Virus record (IMG/VR): IMGVR_UViG_3300010397_001069
Location: 1-40,037 of that record
Length of the DNA stretch: 40,037 bases
From: a virus
Strand: one strand, 5' to 3'
Below the pieces are notes generated by a model. That model was not told the origin of the DNA. It worked only from the letters and a program-made list of their open reading frames with translations, and searched no databases. This document shows, piece after piece, positions 1 through 6,638 of the stretch. A program made the position numbers and the translations under genes. Position 1 is the stretch's first letter; the number at the start of each line of letters is the position of its first letter.

Positions 1-840
1 ATGGACACCCTGTTTGCTGAGTTCCTACGAGAGAAACTATACATAAAAAATCTCTCTCCGAAAACCAAAATTTCTTACAGTCAGGCTTTCAAGTGGTTTA
101 GCGGTACTGAATTGTCTAAACCTGGACTCAACGCTTTCATCTTAAAGATGCGTGAAGGCGGTCTTTCTCCAGTTACTTGCAACATCTATATCAGGGCTAT
201 GAATTCGTTTCTTAGTTGGCAGTATGAGAACGGCCACATACGTGAGCCGCTCAAAATGAAACAGCTTAAAGAAGAGAAACGAGTCAAAGAACCATTCAGT
301 GATGATGAAGTCTCAAGACTACTGTCTTACAAACCCAAGACCTTTTATGAGTGGAGACTCTATGCTCTGGTCTGCACTCTCATTGATACGGGATGTCGGA
401 TTGAAGAAATCCTGACTCTAAAGATGACGAATCTGGACTTCGATAACCTACTCGTTAAGGTGATTGGCAAGGGCAACAAAGAACGCGTGGTGCCGATGAG
501 CTTTGAGCTTCGAAAGGTCTTGTTCCGATTTCTCCAGAAGCGAGGTGATAAGTTGGGGCTCTATGTCTTCGCTAGTCGGACTGGTGGCCGGCTCTCCTAT
601 TGGAATATGACCCGCGACTTTCAGAATCTCTGTAAGAGCGTCAGTGTTCCCTACAAGCCTTTCCACTACCTGCGGCGGACGTTTGCTAAGAACTACATCA
701 CTCAAGGTGGGTCGTTGTTTATGCTTCAACGTTGCCTAGGACACGAGTCAATTACGACGACTCAACGGTATGTTTGCTTGAACGTCGAGGATCTGAAAGA
801 GACTCATTTAAGGACTTCGATTCTCAGTAGACTCAGATGA
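1..840 (+). CDS. Tyrosine recombinase / phage integrase (XerC/D-like)
   Basis: A 279-residue site-specific recombinase that would cut and rejoin DNA through a 3'-phosphotyrosine link, for integration and excision or for resolving multimers. The N-terminal SAM-like core-binding domain spans about residues 1-90, with the catalytic domain after it. The full catalytic set is visible: R133 in TGCRIEEIL, K157 in the GKGNKER beta-hairpin, H222 and R225 in HYLRR, H248 in LGHES, and the nucleophile Y257 in TTQRY. Length matches Xer-like enzymes of about 280-300 residues. The ATG is the first base of the window, so the promoter and ribosome site are unseen and an earlier start cannot be excluded. It stands alone on the plus strand and is followed by a gene-poor stretch with an inverted repeat. 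Confidence 0.93.
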   Translation: MDTLFAEFLREKLYIKNLSPKTKISYSQAFKWFSGTELSKPGLNAFILKMREGGLSPVTCNIYIRAMNSFLSWQYENGHIREPLKMKQLKEEKRVKEPFSDDEVSRLLSYKPKTFYEWRLYALVCTLIDTGCRIEEILTLKMTNLDFDNLLVKVIGKGNKERVVPMSFELRKVLFRFLQKRGDKLGLYVFASRTGGRLSYWNMTRDFQNLCKSVSVPYKPFHYLRRTFAKNYITQGGSLFMLQRCLGHESITTTQRYVCLNVEDLKETHLRTSILSRLR

Positions 841-947
841 GCTTGACCTTTGAAACAGGTAACAAGTAATCTGCTGTTGTCACGCAAACTCTGTAAGACG
901 CTCTTAACAAGCGAGGTCGGTCGGATTTCCGTGGCAAAAAAGATAAA

Positions 948-1023
948 TTGATGAATCCAACACAGTAGGCGAATAGTCCAGCATAGAAGCCAAATGACAC
1001 GAGTGAGACCCCGGATTCATCAA
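948..1023. repeat. 11-bp perfect inverted repeat downstream of the integrase
   Basis: TTGATGAATCC at 948-958 is repeated in inverted orientation as GGATTCATCAA at 1013-1023, 54 bp apart. The arms match perfectly over 11 bases. The block lies 110 bp after the integrase stop, where phages often place attP or recombinase arm sites. No known core sequence is recognised, so an attachment site is an inference. The right arm ends just before the ribosome site of the next small gene, so an operator or a leader hairpin is also possible. Confidence 0.5.
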
Positions 1024-1031
1024 AAAGGGGG

Positions 1032-1262
1032 GTGTCTTTGGCTGAACGAATCGAACCTCAAGCTCTAACCATTTCGGAGAAGGCATCCTCATTTCCTCGG
1101 ATAGCTCACTTCTTCGATGCTGCGCAGTACATCACCTTTAGAACCAGACAACTTCTTGAAGATGTTGGGGAGCTAATCGTCCGCTCCAAATTATTCTTAC
1201 TGGTCTTGCTCCAATTAATCTTAGATATTTTGCTCTTTGTGAAGATACTATCTGGTCACTAA
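1032..1262 (+). CDS. Small protein with C-terminal membrane helix
   Basis: An open frame of 76 residues with a polar N-terminal half and a strongly hydrophobic segment at about residues 52-73 (SKLFLLVLLQLILDILLFV), so the product is probably a tail-anchored inner-membrane protein. The start is either GTG at 1032 or TTG at 1038. The TTG lies 5-6 bases after a run AGGGGGG, so it has the better spacing. No family is recognised. It converges with the minus-strand 86-residue gene, whose stop is 3 bp away. Coding status is moderately supported by the membrane segment and ribosome site only. Confidence 0.5.
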   Translation: MSLAERIEPQALTISEKASSFPRIAHFFDAAQYITFRTRQLLEDVGELIVRSKLFLLVLLQLILDILLFVKILSGH

Positions 1263-1264
1263 GG

Positions 1265-1525
1265 TTAGCCTTTTCCTGTCGAGTTACTCGAAATGTATTT
1301 CTTGATTCGTCTCTCTAGCTGGTCGTCTTCAATGTAGAACAGAACATTGCCTTCTGGTGCTTGCCACAATGGAGGATCTGTATATCCAAGAGTGTTCCAA
1401 AGTACCTGTCCGAACCTCTGGTGTGTTTCTTCACAGAACTGGATAAGCTTATAGAGTGTTGAGTAAGAGAGTTCCTTACGGGGATAGTAGACTTTATTTG
1501 GTTTCATTATGATTCGTTTGGACAT
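1265..1525 (-). CDS. Hypothetical protein, last gene of HNH operon
   Basis: An 86-residue protein, mixed charged and aromatic, with a basic N-terminus (MSKRIIMKPNKVYYPRKELS) and a helical middle. The ATG sits 2 bases after the TAA of the 46-residue cysteine protein in a TAACAATG arrangement, so translation is probably coupled. An internal ATG at residue 7 is an alternative start. It is the last cistron of the minus-strand set PD-(D/E)XK nuclease, 49-residue protein, HNH nuclease, 46-residue protein. No known domain is recognised, and no terminator is evident between it and the convergent gene. Confidence 0.6.
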   Translation of the reverse strand: MSKRIIMKPNKVYYPRKELSYSTLYKLIQFCEETHQRFGQVLWNTLGYTDPPLWQAPEGNVLFYIEDDQLERRIKKYISSNSTGKG

Positions 1526-1527
1526 TG

Positions 1528-1668
1528 TTATTGCCAGCCATTCGGCACAGCTTGTTGAGGTTTGTTAGGACAGTCTTCGCTTAGGCAACTAAGACAATAA
1601 GAATCCCACCAGGAAAGCCATCCATTAGCGTCGAATGGTATCCACTTCTCGCAAGTCTTAATGTGCAT
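1528..1668 (-). CDS. 46-residue cysteine-rich (zinc-knuckle-like) protein
   Basis: Found by reading the gap between two genes. Translation from the ATG at 1668 gives 46 residues with cysteines at positions 6, 25, 28 and 33 (YCLSC motif) and many tryptophans, which suggests a small zinc-binding protein. The ATG overlaps the last codons of the HNH gene and is preceded by AAAAGAG as ribosome site. Its TAA lies 2 bases before the next ATG. The tight packing on both sides supports a real gene. A role with the adjacent nucleases is only inferred from position. Confidence 0.6.
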   Translation of the reverse strand: MHIKTCEKWIPFDANGWLSWWDSYCLSCLSEDCPNKPQQAVPNGWQ

Positions 1669-2017
1669 ACTCTTTTTGAAATTCTTTTATCGCCTCACGC
1701 TCCGTCATCATTATTCTCTCGCGCTTCTTGAGTCGCTTTACTCGGTCGGGATACGTCTTGGTAAACCATCGCTTAAATGCTTCCGGTGTCTTGTGTGCTG
1801 AGAACTCGTGATTGAAAGTATGGTGAGCTGGACAGAGTGTTACTCCGTTGTCTACCAGTAAGCGCGTACTCTTGATGCTTCTGCGAATGAAATGATGAGC
1901 TGCTAGATAGTCTCGTTTACCGCAATACAAACAAGCTCGGTCACGTTCTCGAACTAACTTGCTCCACCACTTATCAAACTTACTGATTCGCACCTTGCGG
2001 ATTTTGGAATAGCTCAT
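1658..2017 (-). CDS. HNH endonuclease
   Basis: A 119-residue HNH-type nuclease. A structural zinc site is visible as C29-x2-C32 and C62-x2-H65. The HNH core follows: AAHH at 39-42, then VDNGVTLCPAHH, then N69-H70 in FNHEF. The C-terminus is basic and helical. The family cleaves double-stranded DNA with a metal-bound beta-beta-alpha fold. In phages such genes act in packaging (near terminase), as free-standing homing enzymes, or in attack on host DNA. Here it lies far from terminase, between small genes and a PD-(D/E)XK nuclease, so a homing or accessory role is more likely. No strong ribosome site precedes the ATG. Confidence 0.88.
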   Translation of the reverse strand: MSYSKIRKVRISKFDKWWSKLVRERDRACLYCGKRDYLAAHHFIRRSIKSTRLLVDNGVTLCPAHHTFNHEFSAHKTPEAFKRWFTKTYPDRVKRLKKRERIMMTEREAIKEFQKEYAH

Positions 2018-2046
2018 TGATTTGGCCGCGCGTTCGCGACGGGCTG

Positions 2047-2196
2047 TTAAAAGCTGGTAGTCATCTTACAAACATCCGCTATCTTCCAGATAGATTCTTC
2101 TATTTCATCTCGCTGACTTGAGGTCATCAAAATATCAGCGAAAGACTTACGTAGCCGATACACAGCTTGATTGAATAGTTTTTCTCTGTCTTCCAT
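2047..2196 (-). CDS. 49-residue helical protein between nuclease genes
   Basis: Read directly from the gap between the PD-(D/E)XK and HNH genes. The ATG at 2196 lies 2 bases after the TAG of the upstream nuclease (TAGATATGG), which indicates translational coupling. The product begins MEDREKLFNQAVYRLRKSF and is predicted helical and charged throughout, with one cysteine and no clear motif. The family is not recognised. Its position suggests a small partner or inhibitor of a neighbouring nuclease, which is inference. Confidence 0.55.
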   Translation of the reverse strand: MEDREKLFNQAVYRLRKSFADILMTSSQRDEIEESIWKIADVCKMTTSF

Positions 2197-2198
2197 AT

Positions 2199-2660
2199 CT
2201 ATTTGTTAATTGTCTTCCAATGATGAATAAAGGGCTGGCTCGTAAATACGCTTTTGGGAATCAGCGCGGCTTCCTGGCAAAACTCTCCAACCTTTCTCTT
2301 AACTGGGTACTCTCTAGCAAAGGGTGCGAGGTCTGAAATACGCATAGAGTAAACGTCTATTCGGCCCCCATTCGGGAGGCCGTAAATCCAGACTGGAGCG
2401 TTGGTCTTGTTAATTGAATCTAGGTCAACACACACGTTTCCTGTCTGCTCACTCATTGAATCTAACTTGCACTCAACCGCGCTGGATTCCCACCTACCGT
2501 TTTGTAGAACCTTCATCAAAAAATCACCCTGCTTCTTAACTTCATATCTCTCTTTGTCGAGATCTACGATGTGGTAGCCGCCATTCCTAAGAGAGTCCAT
2601 TACCAGATGTTCGAACCATCTGCCTTTCTCTTTTGCTTTGACGAATGCTTCGGAGGGCAT
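2199..2660 (-). CDS. PD-(D/E)XK-type nuclease, Holliday-resolvase-like
   Basis: A 153-residue protein with the layout of a small PD-(D/E)XK enzyme: a helix with E17 (KGRWFEHLV), a strand and turn ending in D46 (KQGDF), and E63-x-K65 in AVECKLD. The rest is a beta-rich tail. Size and motif spacing fit Holliday-junction-resolvase-like or VRR-Nuc-like phage nucleases. The start has GAGGGG immediately before the ATG, an unusually short spacing, and this GAGGGG lies in one arm of a hairpin (CCCTCTCAAC / GTTGAGGGG, about 2661-2684) that could hide the ribosome site. It is the first cistron of the operon running to 1265, with a good promoter at 2813-2840. Confidence 0.72.
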   Translation of the reverse strand: MPSEAFVKAKEKGRWFEHLVMDSLRNGGYHIVDLDKERYEVKKQGDFLMKVLQNGRWESSAVECKLDSMSEQTGNVCVDLDSINKTNAPVWIYGLPNGGRIDVYSMRISDLAPFAREYPVKRKVGEFCQEAALIPKSVFTSQPFIHHWKTINK

Positions 2661-2812
2661 CCCCTCAACACAAGGTTGAGAGGGAAAAGGAACGCTCCAT
2701 CTTTCGATGAAGGGATGACCTGGAAGCGTCCCGAAATGGACGCGGAATACTTGATGGGCGGATTTTGTGGAATTGTCCCGACCTTAAACGGCTTGCTCAG
2801 TCGTCTGTAATA

Positions 2813-2858
2813 AGCATATCAAATGAGTATCAGCGGTCAATAGCAGAGCTGTGGATAA
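2813..2858 (-). promoter_or_regulatory. Promoter of nuclease operon with DnaA-type box (copy 1 of shared module)
   Basis: On the minus strand, TTGACC (2835-2840) and TATGCT (2813-2818) are 16 bp apart, a good sigma-70-like promoter aimed at the nuclease operon. An exact DnaA-type 9-mer TTATCCACA (read as TGTGGATAA at 2850-2858) lies just upstream. The 11-mer around the -10 (TTGATATGCTT on the minus strand) recurs exactly in the promoter at 7691-7701. Confidence 0.7.
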
Positions 2859-2887
2859 GTTATCTTCATGAAGTGTGGTGATTCGAT

Positions 2888-3595
2888 TCAATCTCGCCTT
2901 AAGGCTTGAGCTCTTGGTCGTAGACTAATATAACCATCCAGACTCATGTTGATATAATCATCGTTCACAAGCGAAGTGAGCAAATTATCAATCTCCTTAA
3001 CATCAAGCCTGGTTGCATCCCGGATAAACTTATAGTTTACCCTGTTTTCCTTCCCTATCACTTCTATTATGAATCGTAAAAGGCGCATATTATCACGGTG
3101 CATTGAAGCCCTAGTTGAATCATCGACAATCTCTACTGCTGATTCACGGGTAGATTCTACTTTGTTCTTTACCAACGCGATTTCACGGTCCACAATCCCT
3201 GTCAAACGCTGCCTTTCTTTCTCTCCCGCGACTCCTATTTCTTTAATGGATTCTTCTATGATTTTTGTTTTAGTTTCCTCAAGCTGTTTATCAATCTCTT
3301 CAAAACTCGCCGACATCAATTCCCTTTTCCCGATAGCCGCCTCAAGTGTTTTATCGAACATTCCTCCAACCTGAGTTTGAATGAATTGAGTCTTCTCTTC
3401 TATCTTTGTCAGCGCATCATTAGCCTTGGCTTGGAGTTGGGTACCATCTCGATAGAACTTTAACGAAGCCAAGAATCCAAGAACTGTCACAACAAGCGAG
3501 ACCACGGATAAGACCAGCACAATGTATTCAAGAAGTGAATTTGATTGTATCTGTACTTGAGCTATTAACATGGGTTGGTGATATAGATTATTCAC
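2888..3595 (-). CDS. Membrane-anchored coiled-coil protein with C-terminal winged-helix-like domain
   Basis: A 235-residue protein. One strong membrane helix lies at about residues 22-45 (YIVLVLSVVSLVVTVLGFLA). A long charged region at about 50-160, rich in E, K and Q, is probably coiled coil. The last 60 residues (MRLLRFIIEVIGKENRVNYKFI..., then a beta-wing ending in GYISLRP) look like a winged helix. No enzyme motif is seen. The start is GTG with GGAG very close; a downstream ATG at residue 9 is possible. It is monocistronic and lies before the nuclease operon promoter. A sensor or defence role can be imagined, but the function is not known. Confidence 0.65.
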   Translation of the reverse strand: MNNLYHQPMLIAQVQIQSNSLLEYIVLVLSVVSLVVTVLGFLASLKFYRDGTQLQAKANDALTKIEEKTQFIQTQVGGMFDKTLEAAIGKRELMSASFEEIDKQLEETKTKIIEESIKEIGVAGEKERQRLTGIVDREIALVKNKVESTRESAVEIVDDSTRASMHRDNMRLLRFIIEVIGKENRVNYKFIRDATRLDVKEIDNLLTSLVNDDYINMSLDGYISLRPRAQALRRD

Positions 3596-3726
3596 TCCAA
3601 AGTCAACTATCTATGTACAATGCATCATTACTCATTCGAGGGCGTTCCGCCGCGCATTTTACTATGACTCACACGGAAGATATAATCGGTTCGTCTCCGC
3701 AAGGGGATAGAAAGGTAGGGTACTGA

Positions 3727-4061
3727 CTATGAGTAAGCTCACTGCTTACTTGACGCCAATATCCCGCCGCCAATCGTGCAGGTAGCAGACGGGAAACCTG
3801 CCGCGTCAGGCTACGGCTTCTGTTACTTTGCCATAGCAACTAGCTAGGCTATGCACCATCGTAGTCCTTTAAGCAGCTTGGATTCGTTCATCTGCCAATG
3901 AGGTCTACGAAGAAATGGCCGATTGGCATACCTGACCGTAGGGTAGGTCCGACATCCAATCTGTGCACGGAATGGATAGGACTGGCACCCGTCGATAAGG
4001 GGCTGGATGGAGGGATTCCTACCAGCCCTAGAATTCCTAAGTTCAGTCGGAGGTAACACAA
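3727..4061 (+). other. Gene-free, hairpin-rich leader before the 4062 gene
   Basis: About 335 bp with no convincing reading frame. It holds several short stems: GCAGGT/ACCTGC near 3779-3808, CATAGC/GCTATG near 3832-3855, and the strongest, GGGGCTGG/CCAGCCCT near 4000-4031 with a loop of about 15 nt. A TTGACG hexamer lies near 3750. The block ends with the ribosome site GGAGG at about 4050. It may be a structured 5' untranslated leader of the plus-strand pair 4062-4974 or a small RNA. No known riboswitch class is recognised. Confidence 0.35.
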
Positions 4062-4607
4062 ATGGGATTATTCGGGCCTTCCATATCTGACCACTATGAT
4101 GGCGCTATAAGAGCGATGGCTGACGAAGTGATGAATAGCATTGCTAAAGAACGAATCTTGTACGACCGAGAACGTCTCACCACACATTTAGTTCATAAGT
4201 ATGCATTCTCTGAAATCAAACCAACTGGTTTAGACCGTGCAACTCCTAATGATAACGGAACTGAAATACTGATTCGTATTGGGGTAGAAAAGCATACCGA
4301 CGTTCCGAAATTACTTGGTCTCGAAGGGCAGTCAGTAAGTTCTGCGCCGTATGACCTCGGATACAATGATGGCTATATCGAGTACAGACTTACTCATTTC
4401 AATGCTGAACAGGCAAAAGAAGAGGTGAAGCGGATCTCGAACCGAATCATTGAACAAGAAATCCATCCGCGAAACGAGGCAGTAAGGTTAGGTAACGAGC
4501 GATTCATGCGAGAACTCAACGCCACCCTCGATGAGAAAACCCGTCAACTGAAGGCGGGTGAAGAACGAAGGTCTGCTCTGGAAGAACAGCTAAAAGATCT
4601 CAAGTAA
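4062..4607 (+). CDS. Hypothetical protein with C-terminal coiled coil
   Basis: 181 residues. The start is clear: GGAGG lies 8 bases before the ATG. The N-terminal two thirds are mixed alpha/beta with aromatic-rich stretches (MGLFGPSISDHYDGAIRAM; SSAPYDLGYNDGYIEY). The last 60 residues (RELNATLDEKTRQLKAGEER to the end) form a heptad-like coiled coil. There is no signal peptide or membrane segment. It is followed 16 bp later by the zinc-containing 116-residue gene, so the two form a plus-strand pair. No family is recognised. The position between the nuclease operon and the restriction gene suggests accessory cargo. Confidence 0.72.
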   Translation: MGLFGPSISDHYDGAIRAMADEVMNSIAKERILYDRERLTTHLVHKYAFSEIKPTGLDRATPNDNGTEILIRIGVEKHTDVPKLLGLEGQSVSSAPYDLGYNDGYIEYRLTHFNAEQAKEEVKRISNRIIEQEIHPRNEAVRLGNERFMRELNATLDEKTRQLKAGEERRSALEEQLKDLK

Positions 4608-4623
4608 AGGAGACGTAAGTCTT

Positions 4624-4974
4624 GTGAGCATACTCGATACAGCAAAGGAAGCGGTTCAACTTGTTCAGAAAATTGATAACATTGAACTCTACAAAGAAAT
4701 CCTTAATCTTCAGTCGGAAGCGATAAAGCTCGTGAGCGAAAACACCGCTCTCAGAGAAAAGAATCGTATCCTCGAAGATAAACTGAAAGTTAGGGACGCT
4801 CTAATCTTTAAGGATAATAGTTACTGGTTCAAGCGCGAAGATTCCGACGATGGGCCTTTCTGTACATTATGCTGGGACAAAGATCAGAAACTGGTAAGAA
4901 AACTTATCGACGACAACGATAGGTGGTATTGTCCGACCCACGGAAAACCTTCTCCTGTATTCTCTATCGCCTAA
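4624..4974 (+). CDS. Coiled-coil plus zinc-ribbon-like protein
   Basis: 116 residues beginning with GTG, with AGGAG upstream at a rather long spacing of about 11 bases. Residues 1-58 are a leucine-rich coiled coil. The C-terminal 60 residues contain FCTLC at about 79-83 and WYCPTHG at about 101-107, which give a four-ligand zinc site of C-x2-C and C-x2-H type. Small proteins with this coiled coil plus C-terminal zinc knuckle are widespread in bacteria and phages as uncharacterised products; this is a recollection and not a search. It is co-directional with the 181-residue gene, and the two converge with the next minus-strand gene. Confidence 0.75.
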   Translation: MSILDTAKEAVQLVQKIDNIELYKEILNLQSEAIKLVSENTALREKNRILEDKLKVRDALIFKDNSYWFKREDSDDGPFCTLCWDKDQKLVRKLIDDNDRWYCPTHGKPSPVFSIA

Positions 4975-4995
4975 TAAGCCTGCTAAGAAAATGGC

Positions 4996-5352
4996 CTACA
5001 TTCCAGGTGGATATTTCAGATCAATGCTTGAAATGAAACCCTGCGCTCGTTGACGATTGAATTGATTCTCAATGTCCTGAAATAATTTCCTTCCTTTCTC
5101 CGTCATCTCATATTTAGCTTCCGTGTTTTCGGGTAGGTCGGAAGTCACTTTTTCAACCAAACTGTTCTCGACTAATGGTTCCATATCACGTTCAGCCAAA
5201 TAAAAAAGAGCATATCGAGTAGATGGCGGAATACAAATAACCATTTGACCCGTTGAAGTCGCAATCAAGAAAAAACAATAGCCCAACCCGAGCGCATTAA
5301 AACCATTCCAAACATCACTTTCGAAATTCGCACGATGATCAATCATTTGCAT
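4996..5352 (-). CDS. Hypothetical protein with winged-helix-like C-terminus
   Basis: 118 residues from the ATG at 5352, chosen because GGGGAGGG lies 9 bases before it; a longer open frame reaches 5478 but has no such site. The N-terminal half contains a hydrophobic stretch (GFNALGLGYCFFLIATSTGQMVICI), which is either a buried beta-sheet or a weak membrane segment. The second half (LVEKVTSDL..., then YEMTEKGRKLFQDIENQF) has the look of a winged helix as in PadR/MarR-like proteins. It may be a small regulator. It converges with the 116-residue gene, 21 bp away. Confidence 0.6.
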   Translation of the reverse strand: MQMIDHRANFESDVWNGFNALGLGYCFFLIATSTGQMVICIPPSTRYALFYLAERDMEPLVENSLVEKVTSDLPENTEAKYEMTEKGRKLFQDIENQFNRQRAQGFISSIDLKYPPGM

Positions 5353-6126
5353 AAAATATTTCCCTCCCCTCTGGCGTTTCTGGTGAATCTTACCATAGAG
5401 CCACCTTTGTATCCCTCCATACCAGAGAGTACAAACATTTGAGTTATGTATCACAAAGAGTTTGGGGAACGGATGCAATCGGCGATTCTGTGCAAGGGAG
5501 GTCGCGGGTTGTCAGGTGGTCGGACAGCGCCCGCACTATCATCTGCACACAATCTAGGCTGGTTTATACTGCAACGCTCTAAAAGCAGTCCTTTGTGAAT
5601 TGTACTTGCGGCCACATTCGTGAGCCGCTTCTTCCCTCTACGCTGCCGGCGACCTACACGGACTGGCATAGTCCTTTTGCTTTTACAGGGAGACCGACTC
5701 CCACACCTGAAGCCAACAGGAATAATCGGCGTCAGAGCTACCTAGTTAAGGTAGATGTTCGGATATTATCCGCACACCAGCAACGCAGAGGGAACAATGT
5801 TTCTTGCTTAGGACGGGGAGAAAGGCATTGCACCTTTCACAGAGTTATTCTAGCGCCAATATTACCTCCGGCTCTCCTACAGAGCTGTGACTATATTTCC
5901 ACCATCCCCGACCTAAATAAAAAACTCTCTTTGAGTGGCCTGACCAGCGACGGAACAGACACACCCCAAGAGAGATCTCTATGTCGCTGGATTTCATTTT
6001 CGTTTGTAAAGGCGCTCGCGAATGCGGAGCTTGTGTAGTCAGTATAACAAGTCTGAGGACTTAGAAAAGCCCCGAAACATTGAGGTTTGAGAGCTATTGT
6101 TACTTAATTAGTCGATTTTACACGTG
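5353..6126. other. Gene-poor region with several palindromes
   Basis: Nearly 800 bp where I find no convincing gene. The open frames that exist, including 147 codons on plus at 5595-6038, have unnatural composition and no ribosome site. Palindromes are frequent: CCAGCGAC (5944-5951) pairs with GTCGCTGG (5983-5990) around a perfect AGAGATCTCT palindrome (5971-5980); CGGATA/TATCCG lies near 5761-5773; GGGAG/CTCCC near 5691-5704. TTTGTA and TACAAA, about 18 bp apart near 5405-5435, could be an operator for the gene ending at 4996. A structured RNA or a decayed gene remnant are both possible. Confidence 0.35.
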
Positions 6127-6249
6127 CTAAACGAAAGATTTTTTTAAAAGACGTTGGCGGTTATAGGCATAGAGGCGACGGGCCAGTTCGAACATAATCG
6201 TAGCTAGTAGGGAAGTAGCAAATCCTGTGATGATGGTTATCGGGTCCAT
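6127..6249 (-). CDS. 40-residue single-pass membrane protein
   Basis: Read from the gap. The frame from ATG 6249 to TAG 6127 encodes 40 residues: a hydrophobic helix at about residues 3-20 (PITIITGFATSLLATIMF) followed by a basic tail (ARRLYAYNRQRLLKKS). This is the usual layout of an N-out/C-in mini membrane protein under the positive-inside rule. The ribosome site is weak. It lies 52 bp after the 103-residue gene in the same direction, so it may be its last cistron. A phage lysis or toxin-like role is conceivable but unsupported. Confidence 0.42.
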   Translation of the reverse strand: MDPITIITGFATSLLATIMFELARRLYAYNRQRLLKKSFV

Positions 6250-6301
6250 CTGACTTTATGATTCTAACACAGCGTCACTTCTGGTCATAGCTCCGTGTCC
6301 T

Positions 6302-6613
6302 TTATTCTGAAGTAGGAAATCTCTTTGTATCAGCTTCAGAGCCAAGTTGTTCAATTTCTGTGATGCTTATTTTCTCTAGAGTATTCAAAAGAACTCTAAA
6401 AACCTTTTTCACCTCAGCTGGTGAAAGCTCTGCTGGATTAACCGGCAAATTTTGAAGCCTTCCTGTTTGATATACCTTGTCCCCGATAAGTTCTTTCACT
6501 TCGTCCCATGTAAAGATCCCCTTGCCTACAAGTAGGAATATGAGGGTAATCACTAAGTCAAACGATGCCATACCTATCGCGTTTGTTTGAATGTACTCAC
6601 CTTGGTTTTCCAT
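6302..6613 (-). CDS. Hypothetical protein downstream of EVE-Mrr gene
   Basis: 103 residues. The start is well supported: CAGGAG lies about 6 bases before the ATG. The N-terminal part holds a hydrophobic segment (FDLVITLIFLLVGKGIF at about 18-34) that could be one membrane helix or a buried helix. After it comes a charged helical region with the repeated type AELSPAEVKKVFRVLLNTLEK. No known domain is recognised. It lies 25 bp after the EVE-Mrr restriction gene on the same strand and is probably co-transcribed with it, so it could assist or restrain the nuclease. That is inference from position only. Confidence 0.7.
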   Translation of the reverse strand: MENQGEYIQTNAIGMASFDLVITLIFLLVGKGIFTWDEVKELIGDKVYQTGRLQNLPVNPAELSPAEVKKVFRVLLNTLEKISITEIEQLGSEADTKRFPTSE

Positions 6614-6638
6614 AATATGCTCCTGAGACTGCGGACAC

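Noticed and set aside
448-729. 93-codon minus frame inside the integrase
   Set aside because: Antisense shadow of a well-supported gene.
2571-2810. 79-codon plus frame
   Set aside because: Crosses the start of the PD-(D/E)XK gene and its promoter; no ribosome site.
5595-6038. 147-codon open frame on plus
   Set aside because: Unnatural composition, no ribosome site, no motif, and it crosses the 5944-5990 palindrome.
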